64,000 nt of DNA from Ifrita kowaldi (Eukaryota > Chordata > Aves > Passeriformes > Cinclosomatidae): assembly GCA_013398055.1 (NCBI GenBank), contig VZRS01000286.1, positions 30,018 through 94,017 on the forward strand, written 5' to 3'. Of the stretch, positions 21,860 to 34,700 are shown one piece after another; within the stretch, counting starts at the first letter, position 1; each line of letters opens with the position of its first letter. The notes under the pieces were generated by a model. It was not told the DNA's origin. It made no database searches and worked only from the letters and a program-made list of their open reading frames with translations. Both the position numbers and the translations under genes were made by a program.

Positions 21860-22414
21860 GGTTTAAGGCTTGATCCAATGATCTCAGACTTAGTGGGATG
21901 TTAAGAAATCTTGGGAAGAAGGATGTACTACTGATAATGGGCACAAGGAATGCAGGATTTATGGGCTACTAGGACATTTGGCAGAATCCCCAAGATAAGG
22001 AAGAAACTAACAAAGCTAACTCAGCAATTGGGTTGAATCAGCTCCAAGCGGGTAAAAGGTAATTCTGTCAGGGGCAGATTGTGACCACCTACTCATGGCC
22101 ACAGACCCAAGAAACCCACCAACCCAAAAGAAGAGAAAGACCAAGCTTGTGGACTGATTAGCACGGGAAGAGAGAGAATCATTAACCAATGGAAGATAGA
22201 ATACTAATTAATATGAGAACTAGGTAACTTGTAGCCGATAAACATTAATGCCTTTGTTTGCTAAAATATATAAATAGTGAAAAGTTTTGACAGTCGTCAT
22301 GCTGGCTTTGTGGATTTGCCATCCAGTGCAGAACTGTAAATAAATCAAATACTTCGACTTTGGGTGTGAATTGGCCTCTTGCATACTGGGTGGAAGAACC
22401 TATTTTGGGATACA
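21860..22414 (+). mobile_element. LTR-like element, continuation with TATA box and poly(A) signal
   Basis: Bases 21860-22261 repeat 19648-20049. The copy then runs on into TATATAAATAG (22267-22277) and AATAAA (22339-22344), and a possible end near GGGATACA (22414). TATA box, short spacing and AATAAA in this order are the layout of a retroviral LTR. The element would be transcribed rightward, away from LRRC59 and towards ACSF2. It appears to be a solo LTR with no internal genes in view. Confidence 0.55.
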
Positions 22415-25400
22415 CTGGTACGGCTCAGGGCATCCCCGCAGCTGTCCCACCAGCCTCGGGATCCTGGCCAGGCTGGCAGGAGTTTAGATCTGGGCTACAT
22501 GAAACAGCCCTTCAGAAGGAAGGATAGCTCCCAGCCCAGCCCCATGGGTGGGTGAGGTTTGCATCCAGTCACATCACCTGTCACACACCACCCCACAGAG
22601 AATCAACTGGTTTATGGCCAATAATCCCAACAGAAACCCAGTGATGTATATCTCGTTTTACATTATCTGATACAGCTGCTTCAACCTCTCCACAATCTCC
22701 CTAATCCAAGGGATGAATTCCCTCTCAGTTGGGCTATTAGTCCGCAATGTCTCTTCGCAGGAGGAACGCTTAATGGATGTTCCTGCTTTGCTCCCAAGGC
22801 TCCAGTGCCACAGGAGCAGAGCACTCATCTAATCCTCTGTGGAGAAAGTCAGTGAAAGAGGAAGGAGCCTGAGGCAGAGCCAAATTAGTGTTACCTGGTA
22901 AGAGGAATACAGCAAGGACTAACCATGAATTTCCTGACCTCTGTGCTATTTGTGATGTATGGGACATTGCAAAGATGTTTTCACTACTGCAGCACATCTA
23001 CCCTGTGGATGCATTATTTCATTTTTAAGCTGCCAGTGAATTTCTTCCAACACCCAGAAACCAGCATTAATTCAGCACTGAGGTAACTGAGGCCACAGGA
23101 TTCTCTGAGCAAAGGCACCCCAAAACAGTGCACAAGGATTTGCCTCATAGAAACTATGATAAAGTCTGCCTGAGGTTGAGGTGCTCCTGTCCAGGAGGTT
23201 ATGGAAGTTTTTTGGAGCATATTATTTTTCCTCCAAATGTGAGAAGAAATTACAGAGCCCTCATCTGAGAAGAGCGAGGTCTACTTATCCAAGAATCTCT
23301 ACCATCCCTCAGTTTTCACAATGTTTGTTGTTGGAGGGAAGGGCCAGACAAGACCCGCTCCAGGGAATGGAAGGGAAGCCTCTCATTGCCAGATCTCCAA
23401 GGGAACCAGCTGATTGCTGATTCCCTCGTTACCCTTAGGCAGTGAGGGACTCATTCAATGTGCTGTGATGTTCCCTTCCATGGCTGGAGGGCATGCTCTG
23501 GAGGACAAAACCCAGAGGGGCTCTGAAGGGGCCTAAGCAAGACCCTCTGCATCTCTGGGAAAGGTCTTTGTCCATGCAGTGCCACAGAGACTGAAATCTG
23601 TGTTTACACAAATCCAAGAGCCTTGGGCTCCTAGAAAAACCAAACAGGGGTATAGATGTGTTAGCGTAGAAACACATAACCACAGACGGGTTATATGCAA
23701 GGTGCTTTTATTGAGGCGCCGGGGGAGAGGGGTACAAACTCAAATCAATCCCCAACATGGACTTCAGGTGCTCACATTATATACCCAGCTCGTTGTACAA
23801 TCACGTATTAATCATTTACCCAAGCATAAATCTCAAAACCCCCCCCAAACGATCATCTACTCATTACTGTGTATGTTGTCTTCACTCAAGCATAACTTTC
23901 AGCCCCCTTTCCCAGGTGCAGCTACACAATTAACTCATCTATCTTAGTCTCTTGCCCCTCAAGTTCAGGCTTGCCTCTTACCGTCCGGGCAAGTACACAG
24001 GTTTAGGCTGGCCTGAACAGAATGTTCATCTTGCTCTCAGGGCCTACTCTAGCTACTACAATTCAAAACATTTTAACCCTATGCTATCAGATGGGTTACA
24101 AAACCTACCTTCTTATTTGTGATTAACATGAAGGAAGATTTTTTAATCTGAATTAGAAAGGAATGGTACCTTATGGAATGGTGTATGAAATGGTACTGCT
24201 TCAGGCATCCTTTGCCTTGATCTCAAGCAAACATATGCAAATGTCAAGGTCACATCATTTTCTGCATAATTCTTGGTTTAATTCTTTCTTTAACCAGGAT
24301 TCACCCTCTGGGCTAATGATCATAATGTGGTAAGATCAAGCTAAAAGTCATCTTTATTTTTATTTATTAAAGGTTTGCATCAATTTTTTCCCCTGTGGTT
24401 ATACAACACCGAGCGCTCTGATGCTCGATTGGCACAAAGACAGTTGCTCTGTTCTGTCCAAACCGGTGGAAAGACAACTTCTGGCGACAAAAGTCACACA
24501 GCTTTACATCCCCTGTGGGAATCCAGAAACTCACCTTGCTGCTGAGTTCAGTGGGACTGACTTGAAGAGGTATCTGTGCATGTAGGCTAGAAAGACTTTG
24601 AAGCTCCACAAGACAGGCAAAGCATAGCACGAGGCACATCTCTAGCAGAGTGCACTATGCTAAGGGTTGCAAGAACACTTGCAAGGAGAAGGGAGCAGGA
24701 AATGCTGAGGGAAGTGGAATGAACACAGTTGATCTAATTGTGATCTAATAATGATCCTTACTGGCCATGCCAGCCTGGAGTTGGAGATCATTCCCAGACT
24801 CTCTGAAGATCTCTGTGTCCCCTCTGCAGACAAGGCAAATTTTTCACAGTTCAAAGAAAAATCTCCCTTTCCCTACCAAAGAAGATATTGTCACTACTGC
24901 CACCAAACAAATTCCTTGTGAACTAGATGCACATTGAGGAAAATCCTTCCTGTTTCTAAAAGCAAGTGTCAGACACCGGGGGCTGGTGGCAGTTGGTATT
25001 TCACTCTGTTACAAGCGCATTTTTGGCTTTGATGTCTGACATTCACCATTCTGAGGTTGATATTTGTGCCCTTGTTCCGTGTTGTGCTTGATGTGATACG
25101 GATACACTGTGTCACCTCTTCAGCATCAGTGCTGCTGCAGGGCTCAGCACCACCACACTCCTTACCTGGTGCCTGCCCACACCTCTGCCCTTAGGCGAGG
25201 AGGTCTCAGCCTGCCCAGCCTTGGAGCGGCTCTGCAGTTCCCAGCTGGTCTCTTCTCCTCCACAGGGAGTGTCTATGGTGTTAGTGGGGTGCTAACTGAT
25301 AACTCATTGACGGGTTAGGGCTGGAGGCCAGTGACTCACAGGGCTCAGGCACCAAGTGACACAGATGGAGATAAGTGAAGGCAAATGGCGGTGGTTGTCT

Positions 25401-25589
25401 TGCATCAAAGTCCATGTCCACTCATTTGAGTGGAGGGGCTCATTCGGGGTGTAACAGTGGTTGTGTTAGGCTGATGGAACAGGCTGGGAAGAAGAAATAA
25501 TGGAGTGGGAATGTACAGGGAAGGAATTGTAGTGCAGAGCTTGGGCTGGGGGACCGGCAGAGGATGGGGCAGGTGCCCGGCGGGACTCT
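22415..25589. other. Intergenic region between LRRC59 and ACSF2
   Basis: No exons, RNA genes or conserved-looking coding stretches were recognised. The only structured feature is the solo LTR at 23659-24089. The rest appears to be unique intergenic DNA. Confidence 0.5.
23659..24089 (-). mobile_element. Solo LTR of an endogenous retrovirus, antisense, with 4-bp target-site duplication
   Basis: The element begins TGTTAG and ends CTATCA, an imperfect inverted terminal pair with TG...CA ends. It is flanked on both sides by GATG (23655-23658 and 24090-24093). On the minus strand there is a TATA-like GTATATAAT near 23776-23784 and AATAAA at 23707-23712, about 50 bp from the 3' edge. This is a U3-R-U5 layout in 431 bp. 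No gag, pol or env remnant adjoins it. Which retrovirus class it belongs to cannot be told from the LTR alone. Confidence 0.72.
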
Positions 25590-25764
25590 GGGGGTTCCCT
25601 CTGAGCCTCCAGTCCCTCTTGCGGACCGGGCAAGGCGGGGGCTTTCTCCGCTCTCCGTCCCCCAGTGCCTCCTCCCGGTCGGCGGAGAGTCCCGGAGCCG
25701 CGGGCGGGGCGGAGCGGGGCGGGGGCCGGGGCCGGGGCCGGGGCCGGGGCGGGCCATGGAGCGC
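25590..25764 (+). promoter_or_regulatory. ACSF2: ACSF2 CpG promoter with (GGGGCC)n run
   Basis: The GC content rises sharply and no TATA box is present. A run of GGGGCC-type hexamers (about 25719-25752) ends just before ATGGAGCGC at 25756. The run is strongly G-quadruplex-prone and abuts the sequencing gap. Confidence 0.6.
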
Positions 25765-28700
25765 NNNNNNNNNNNNNNNNNNNNNNNNNNNNNNNNNNNN
25801 NNNNNNNNNNNNNNNNNNNNNNNNNNNNNNNNNNNNNNNNNNNNNNNNNNNNNNNNNNNNNNNNNNNNNNNGACAGGAGGGGCATGGATGAGAAGGTATG
25901 GGGGCTATAGAGGACGGGGGGCTGTGGATGAGAAGGTATGGGGGCTATAGGGGGCAGAGGGCTCTGGGGTAGGGGGAGCTGTAGGGCACAGAGGCTGCAG
26001 AGGATGTGTGGAGACCATGTGTGATGGGGGACAGGGGCTATTGGGCAGCTGCAGAGTGCTGTGGGTGTCCAGCCCGGCCAGTGGCTGCACGCAGTGAAGG
26101 CATGTTCATCTCGGTGTGTAACCCTTGGCTACTCTAAAACCCCTCCAAAGTGGCAGGAGGCAGGCTGCATCCCCTGGATCTGCTTCCCCCCAGCTTGGGA
26201 GTGGGCCAGGGGCAGGGATGAACCCTGCACAGTGGGCGGAGGGATGTGAACGCATGGCAAGGGCTGAACTTTGTGCAGCAGCTCCATCCGGATTGCAGCA
26301 ATGTGAAATGTATCAAATGGCTTCCCCGTTCTTCTTCAGGGCTCTTACTTGCAGTCAGTGTCCCTGTCCCCCTGTGGTCCTGCAACCCCCAGGGTGCTGG
26401 GTGACACAGCGGGTCCAGGACACCAAGGAGCTCTGGGGCTTGGGAAGTCAGGCAAGTTCTTTGCCTTGCTTTTCTTCAGTGCTGCCTCTTGGAGCAAATT
26501 TGTGTGAAAAAACAGCAAATGGAAGCACCTGGCTTTGGGAAAGGCTCTGAAGGGTTAGCTGATATTCAGAGTAATAATCACTGGGATGAATGACTTCCAG
26601 AGAGCAATTCCAAGAACCAGGTGGTGCGTTCCTTGTTTTTCACAGACAGGGTTTGGGTGTTTCTTTTCATCTGGTTTGACGCTGGGAGTGAGGTGGTTGA
26701 AGCCACTTCATCATGGGTGTGCGAAGATTGCTTTCTTAAAATCTGTTCTTAGGAGATAGGAGGGAAGCACGACAGGGAGTTCACTGCAGTTCACTCCAGC
26801 CCAGGGTTGAAACTGAGGGACAGGAACATAAAGCCCTTGGAGAAAGAGAGCATGTATTTAGAGAGTAAACTCTTTCTAGTAATGTTATTTAAAAAGTTTA
26901 TTAAATTCTGCTCCTAGGCTTGTTTATCCTTTTGGCAGGGAGAGTGCAGAGGGCAGAGAGGCAGAGTGGAAAAAAAATAACCAGAAAGTTGCTGCAGGAG
27001 GAGTCTGGAAACCCAGGGAAGTTGATCTCTCCTTAAAGAAAAATAAACAAAACAAAACAAAACAAAAAAAAAAAGTAAGAATCCGGTTAACTCTTTAGTC
27101 GACTGATTAAAGAGGAATTGAGGACAGAGTGGAGTTAATTTTCACCACCCTTTAATTGCAGTTTTATTACATGGAAGACCCAGAAGCTCTTGCTTTGGGG
27201 AGAGAAGCTCCTGGTAGATGTCCATGAGCAAAGGAGCTGGCAGACTGTGAACAACTCCAAGTATGAACTCTGTAGTCAGGACAGTTCCCAAGCCCTGGGA
27301 GGGCAGCGCCTTTCCCACAGGTGCAGAGGTGATGGCACCACAGGGCAGGTCAGTGTCCTTCACACTGCAAAGGGGACAGAAGGTTACCTTGCCTCGTGTT
27401 CCTCTCTCATCGCTTTTGATAATTTCTGTAGAGACTGGTAAAGAATTAAAGGTGAAAACAGAGCCGGTTATCTTATATCAACAACTCCAGACTGCTGATT
27501 GGGGCTGTTCAGAGAAAAATACAAACAGCTCCTAGGATTAGTCCAGAGTGCTTGCTTCAGTCTGATCATTTCTGCTTCCTGCCATCAGGCAGGAGAGTTC
27601 TGGGATTTCTGGGATTTGGCTGCTCTCCCGCCTTTTGCAGGGAAGAGGATGCATTTTTCCCGCATCTCTGATATCTCTCTGTTCAGCTGTGTTGCTGAAC
27701 TCCAGGGTTCTGGAGTTTTGCAGGGACAGCCTGTGGGTGAGGCTGGCTCATTTGCAGACTGTCTTGCTGCTGAAACGTGCTGCTAACAAAAGGCATGTGC
27801 TCTCCAAAAGTCGTGGTTTCCAGTCTGTGCTGACACCCAAGAGCAAGCAGAGTTTTATTTGCTCTCGTCCGGCTGAGTCAGGGAAATGAGAGCCAGTGTA
27901 ATATCGGACCATTGGTCTTATTTTATCTCCAGCAGCACCAGATGCTTAATGGGAAGAGGTGAAGGGTGAATTACTTGTTTTCTGTAACAAAGATGAACAC
28001 AGATTATTTCTAAATCCTTTGGACCCTTTCTTTGTAGAGGTCTCTCGATACATTCTCTCAGATCAGATTGCTGCTGGCTGTAGGCAGGAGGGAGACCAGC
28101 CCTATGTGATTTCCAGCATGGTGCTGCTGATAATGAACATATCTTGTGTCTGCCGCCTTTATTCCATTCCTGACCCCCAGTGCTTCCAACAGGCTGCTGT
28201 GTTTTATCTCACACCTTTCACTTCTGCCACTGCCTAAGTGTTACAGAAATGCTGAAGCACATGTGAATGTCAGACCAGAGTTTGGGGAGCTCAGACTCGA
28301 TGGCAGCTGAGAATTTTGCTTTAATGCATTTGAAGAAATGATGTGAGTTAGTGCTTTGAGAGGAGTCAGTGACTCTGAGTTATGAGCATGAGATATCAGC
28401 CTTCTTAGCCTCTAATTTCAGTACTGCTGATGCTTTCATTTGAAAATGTGAATGCTTGGGACCTCTGCGAGCAAGCTGTGTTCACACTGTGAAGTACAGC
28501 AGTATTTTTTCAGTGTTTTGGAGCATGTGGCTTTGTAATGATATCTTTTACTGCTCTTCGATGCACTTTCATCCTCATGTTTGGGGGTAGGGAGGAAGTC
28601 AAGCCGTGAAGCCTGGTGCTTTGCGCCTTCTTGCATTTAGTGTAAAAGTCTGGTTCTGAAAAGTCAGTGAAATCCTTTGGCTCTTCAAGTCTGGAAAATA

Positions 28701-31700
28701 TTGAGATAGTAAGCCCAGAGAGCCTGATCTGTGTAATGCTTTGCCAAGACATGACAGTGTAAGATTGCCCTTTTCATTGGCAATGCAGGGTTGTGCAAGT
28801 ACCTCTGTGAAAGCTGACTGCAGAGCAGAACACTGTTTCATCTGGACACTTTGGATTCTGATTGAATTTTCTCAATCTGAATTTTGTAGTATTTCCTCCC
28901 CTCTTCAGTCTCTTTTTGTGATGGTCTTTTGTTGTTTGTCTTTCCCAATGCTGAGCCTGCTTGGCTCCCAGTGCCCCCTGAGACAGGTGCTGGGGGGAAG
29001 AGCTCTTGTGCAACTGGTCAGCAGCTGCTCCCCGCCGGCTCCAGCTCTTCCCGGGCAGGGGAGTTAGGGACAGGCTCTGCTGACACTGGAGACGACTTGG
29101 CTTGAGGGAGATGTGAGTGTGGCTGGCCCCATTAAACGTTTTAACAAACACCCTGAGGGTTCCTCATCCGCCCTCGTGAGCTGTGACAGGGGACAGGGAC
29201 TTCTCCAGTCGCCATTTCAACCAGGAAGTGGTTGTGGCTCCAGTGGCTTTTACTGCTCTCCCAGGAGCATTCATCCTCCCCTTGCTTTAGGGAGAGGTTT
29301 TTCTACCTTTTATTTTATAGAACCTATGTTTAGAAAGGCCTTTCTTCAGAGCTTTCTTTCATCTCCTCATTTATCTACATGCTTTGCCCAAGAGTTTTCA
29401 AACAATAAAAGGTAGTTCAGTTTAGCACTTGTCCTCCCTCTTCCTCAGGCAGCCTTACAGCCTTGATGTGAGTTACCCAAGAGCTCGGTGAGGAGGGATG
29501 TCTGAACAGAGCCCGTGGGAGTTTCCACAATTTTCCCTCTGCCAAAAAGCAGTGGGGGTAAAAGTGTCAGGTAATTCACTTGTCTCTTGGAGCAGTACTC
29601 CCCTGAAGGTAAAATCTAGTTTTTTGTTCTCTGGATACTGAATTTCATTTCATGTAGGAGGTAACTCCATGCTCAGGCTTGTTTCTTGTGGGCGGAAAAC
29701 CAAGTCTTTTGGGGCAGTAACACCAAGTCTTTGCAGAATATTGATCCTGTAGTAGATGGGAGTTTAGGCTGAGCTGTTTTTCCTCTTTAAGGCAGGGATT
29801 TCCCCATTATACACTGGATTATACACAGCGTCTGTACTATGCACCCTACAAGTGTCCCTTAGCCCTGTCCCTCCTGGTTGTCTCCTAATGTCGGAATGGA
29901 GGAGCTGAAGTGGTGGAGGAAGGCAGAGAGGAAATGAGGAGGGACAGAGAACATGGGGGACTGCCTGAGGAGGGAGACAGCGTGGTGGGAGGTGGCTGCT
30001 GGAGCAGACAGAGGCTTGCAGGAGATGGAGAGAGAAACCAAGGTAGGAACTGCAGCCCTCAGATGGTCAGGAGCTGTGGTTTGAGGGGAGATTTCTGCAT
30101 TTCCACTGATGATCAGACCTCAGGGAAAGGCTCAATGATTTTTAAATGATTTTCCCTGTTGCAGTGACCACATCTTCTCATTGCTGCCTCTCAACTCGTT
30201 GGCCTCCCTCTTGGCCTCCAGCATATCTCAATGCTCCTACCCTGCCTGGGATTGCTCCTCTCAAACCCATCCCTGTCCTCCCCCTCCCAACCTATCCCAA
30301 ATTTGCAGTGGGGGCCATCTCCTCCCTGCAGTGGTATTGCCTCTGCTCTTCTGCCCCTTCATCTCACTGGTAGCGCCTTGTTTTATTGATGCTGTTTCAG
30401 TCCCATAAACTCTTTACATTCCAGCTGTCAGAGATAGAATGTGTACAGCTGCTTGCTGTTGTAAATACAGACCATTCCTTTGCAGACACCTCAGTTACAG
30501 CTCAACTACTCTGAACTCTTCTAAACAGTTTTAATTCTGCAGGATCAGACTCTTCTCTGCTGATCATTTTGGAGACTGACCTCTTTAATTTTAATTCTCT
30601 CTTTCTCACTTGTTTGCTCTTTTCAGCCAATTGGGAGAATTTATCTACAAACTGGTTTGATCCTGTTAGTTCCCAGCTATTTATACTTTTTAATGTTGCA
30701 GAAAGACCAAACCCAGTTGCCATCTTTCAGTGAACTGCAGAGCCCATATTCTGTCCAGGCATTCCAACATATTCGTGTAGTTTTCACTGCAGGTGAGTGA
30801 TGGTAGCACCAGGCTGTGCTGGTTCTGCAGGGCTGGTGCAGGCTCCTTCCCCACCAGGTTTCCCATGGAGAAATGGAGGCTCTGCCTGTTCTGCCCGCTG
30901 GTACGGGCACACATGTGAGTGCCCTGGGGGGTACCAAGGTTGTCCATGTGCCCCAAGCCACTGCATAAGCTTTCAAAGTCCTCTTGGAAGTCTTCCTGAT
31001 CTTGACCCACTGAAGCAGCTGCCTGTGGTTCCCACTGGTGCAGGAATGTGCATGAGGTGTTCCTGATGTCATCGTCAGGCTGATAATCCCTCCAGATGGG
31101 GAGAACTGTAATGACAGGTTATGTTAAATAGCCTTTTCTTTTCTTTCCCAGTGCCATACACACAAGGATACCCTCCGTGTCCCCCAAGGTGACCAACAGC
31201 TACATCCAGGGGCCCTCAGACATTCCCCTTCTTCACAAAACCGTGGGCCAGTGCCTGGAGGAGACTGTGGAGCGCTTTCCTGACCGCGAGGCCTTGGTCT
31301 TCTGCCGGGATGGGGTTCGGAAGACGTTTGCTCAGTTCAAAGAGGAGGTGAGTGCCTGGTTCACCCTTCAGGTGGGTGGATGACAGCAGCAGGTGTGATG
31401 GAGAAATGGGAAACAGTTTCATTGCTCAGCTCAGGACTGAGATGAATTGTGTGTGGGTGAACCTTCATCCTGGAGCAGAGGTAACAGCACGTTTCCAGCA
31501 CACACCGATGGGTGTGTGCTGCCTTCATCCTCCTCAGAACCTTAGCATGAAAGGGAGGAGGCAGCATATGCAAAATGCTTGTTGAATATCCCATAATGAA
31601 CGTTCATACTTAAAAATTATCACACTTATCTGATAGATTATGGGCTGAGTTATGGTGTTTTTCTCTACTGGAGTAGACTCCACCTTCTGGATTAGTCACT

Positions 31701-34700
31701 CTGACTATCAGAGGTCCTGAGTGTGGAGAAGATTTTTATCCAAGCATGAAGGCAATGAACAAAGTCAAGGACTAGGGCTCAGTATCATCTGCACAGATGT
31801 GTGTGGGTGTATCTATGTGTATGTATGTGTGCATATACAAATATATGTTTATCTGGTTTTGGAATGGAGTGACTAACTACCTGCAAAGTTTCTAATAAGT
31901 GTATGATATGACCTTTGAAAGGAAAAGATTGTTTTGTTTGGTTTTAGGCTTACTGTTGTTTTGGTCACATCCATTCAGATAAACAAGGTTAGCTGTGTTC
32001 ACCCTGATTTTAAGAAGTGGTCTGTAATTCAGAACTAGATCAAATTGTTCCTCAAATTCATATCTCCTACAAGGTAGATTTTATAAATTCATTTGAGAAC
32101 TTAACAAAACTGTAAAACATTTCCTGAATGTCTCAGAGTATTTATACATACATTTGTGCACCTGAAAGATACTTACGATCCTGCAAAATAAAGTAGTTGT
32201 TAAAATAATGGCTGAATTTGAGTTAACGAATCACAGAATCACAGAATCATTCATGCTGGAAAAGACCTCCAAGACCGAGTCTGACCTTTGGCCGAACTGC
32301 CCTGTCAAGCAGATCAGAGCACTGAGTGCCACGTCCAGTCGTTTCTTTAATGCCTCTAGAGATAGGGACCTCCCTGGAAAGTCTTTTCCAATATTTAATA
32401 ACCTTTTCAGTGAAGAAATTCTTCCTGATGTCCAGCCTGACCCTAGCCTGGTGCAGCTTGCGGCCACTTCCTCTCATCCTGTCCCTTGTTCCCTGGGAGC
32501 AGAGCCCGACCCCCACCCCGGCTACCCCCTCCTGTCAGGGAGTTGTGCAGAGCCAAAAGGTCCCCCCTGAGCCTCCTTTTCTCCAGGCTGAGCCCCCCCA
32601 GCTTCCCCAGTCACTTCTCACAGGACTTATGAGGTCAGGAGCCCAAAACTGGTCAAAAAATCACTTGATAGAATTTTCTTCACCCAAATCCTTTTTGAAG
32701 TAAGAGATACCCAGAAGGGAGGCAGATCCAACAGTGTGGATGGGCCCAGCATATGGGTAAGGCTTGCTCCTAAGTGGAATTGATGAGGAACTTGGCAGTA
32801 AATAGTCTTTGGGCAAGAAGTAACTTGTAACAACGTAATTGCCTATTTTGGTTTCCTTCCCGCTTTGTTATATTGTTCCAGGTTTGTTTTTTTTATGCTT
32901 TCAGTCAACCTGCTGAGGAGGGGCTGGTCCGTGCTCCAGGCTCAGAAGCTGCTGCAGCCATGGGCTGATGGACTATTCTGGGGAGATACATTCTGTTGCA
33001 TTTCAGTTACAAAGATGATGCTTTTTCTCCAGAAATCAGTGCCTGGAGACCAATAGTCCCCACTACATCCTGTGCGTGATCCTTAGGCTCTTGTGTTGTA
33101 TTTTTCAGGTGGACCAAGCAGCAGCTGGACTTCTGGCCCTTGGCCTGCGGAAGGGAGACCGGCTGGGGATGTGGGGACCCAATAAATACGAGTGGGTTCT
33201 CATGCAGTTTGCAACTGCCCAGGCAGGAATTATCCTGGTAAGCAGTTTGCTGTGTCTGGGTTTTAGCAATATATTGGGAAAGGAAATAGAGACCAAGAAG
33301 CAATAGGAAATACTGGAGAATAATGTTTGTTTGTCTCTTTTTTCCATGCTCTTATCTGGTATGTCATCTATAGCTGAATCAAGTATTTAAGGAAGGTCTG
33401 TGCAGCTCTCTGCATCTTTGTCCTCCACTCTGTAGGGAAGCAGACTGCAGAGGGAGGAGCAGCAAAAAAGTGCTTGCAACAGCTGTTAATAGGAGGAGAT
33501 GTGCTTTTCTCTTCTGGACCATTTTCATGTGGGATGTTGCTGTGCTAACCAGTTACCAGCTGGTTAGATCCCTTCCAAATCTATTGCTCTGTGGAACAAA
33601 TGCTCACTTAAAAATCTAGTCCAGACTACATATCCGTAAAAGCCAATTTTCATTTGATAGTGTGACCAAAATACACCTTATTTAGGCAGTGCATTGTGCC
33701 GAGGTCGGTACCCTGCCTTCTGCTCCTTTTCTCCATCCTGGTTCATTCCAGTGTCTGGAGGAATAGGGTGGAAGAGCGTGGCTCAGTAGGAACCTGGAGG
33801 TGAACTTAACTCCAGTGGCTACTCTGTGGAGGGCTGGGTAGAAGAAGGTATTATCTTGGTTGTCCATCAAGAAACCTGACTTGCACAAGAGTTTGATCTA
33901 GTTTAGTGGATTGGATCAACTAGATCAACTGGATGAACTCCTGTGAGACAGGAGGTTTGGTTTCTGTTCCTGAAGCTCTGTTTTGACTATGTGACCTCAC
34001 ATAAATCTCTTTGCAGTTGTTTCCTTTTGCACAAGCACAGAATTCAGATATTTTTTCTGTGAATGTGGTATCCCTGTGGTGGTGAGCTCTTAGTTCTGTG
34101 TTGGAGGTGGGGCTCTGAGTGTGGCTTAATCCTGGGGCAACTTTTCTGTCAGAATCTCTGCTAGGGGGAAGGGTGTTCAAGGCAAGAAGGTGATCAAGCT
34201 TCCTGTTTCTTGCTCTTCAGGTATCTGTGAATCCAGCCTACCAGGCCTCTGAGCTGGAGTTTGTGCTCAGGAAGGTTCGTATGCCACGAATTGTCTGCTG
34301 AAGGGGGTGGTGGGGACATGGTGCAGATGAGCTGCTGAAGATTTGAGTGTATGGGAAGAGCTGGCTGGAGATCAGGGCTGGTGGTGGATATGTAGAGGTA
34401 TTGAAGCTGCAATTCAGTGGCCGCATTTCTTGCTGTTCCCTGTGGTTGCCACTTTGTCTGATGGAAACTGTTGTATCCTTCTCATCCCCCTCTCTCTCTG
34501 CTAACAGCCAGGTACTGCCAGTACTACCCTAACCCACAACCCCTGTCAGCAATCATTTACCATGGAATGAGGGAAAAAATGCAGGACTAGATATCTCCTC
34601 TTTGCCCCTCCTGCTAAGGGCAAAAATCACCATCTGGCATCTCAACCTTGAAAGCAGAACCTCAGAAAGGACTCATTTTAACCTAAGAAAGCACGAGTCT

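Larger units (their letters stand above)
25872..31151 (+). other. ACSF2 intron 1
   Basis: No additional exon could be supported. A 40-bp-period repeat follows the gap and a (CAAAA)n/poly-A tract lies at 27042-27074. If ACSF2 has a second N-terminal exon in this species it could be hidden here, but nothing matches it clearly. Confidence 0.5.

Noticed and set aside
21429..21944. Long GC-rich open frames on both strands over 21.4-21.9 kb
   Set aside because: They read through the LRRC59 exon 1/promoter in the wrong frame and across an N join. The Arg/Gly/Pro composition is typical of translated CpG islands.
25466..25950. Open frames spanning the N gap
   Set aside because: They are produced by translating Ns. 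Only the short ATG-GAG-CGC start before the gap has any support.
32208..32570. Open frames over 32.2-32.6 kb
   Set aside because: They lie in an antisense CR1 LINE fragment.
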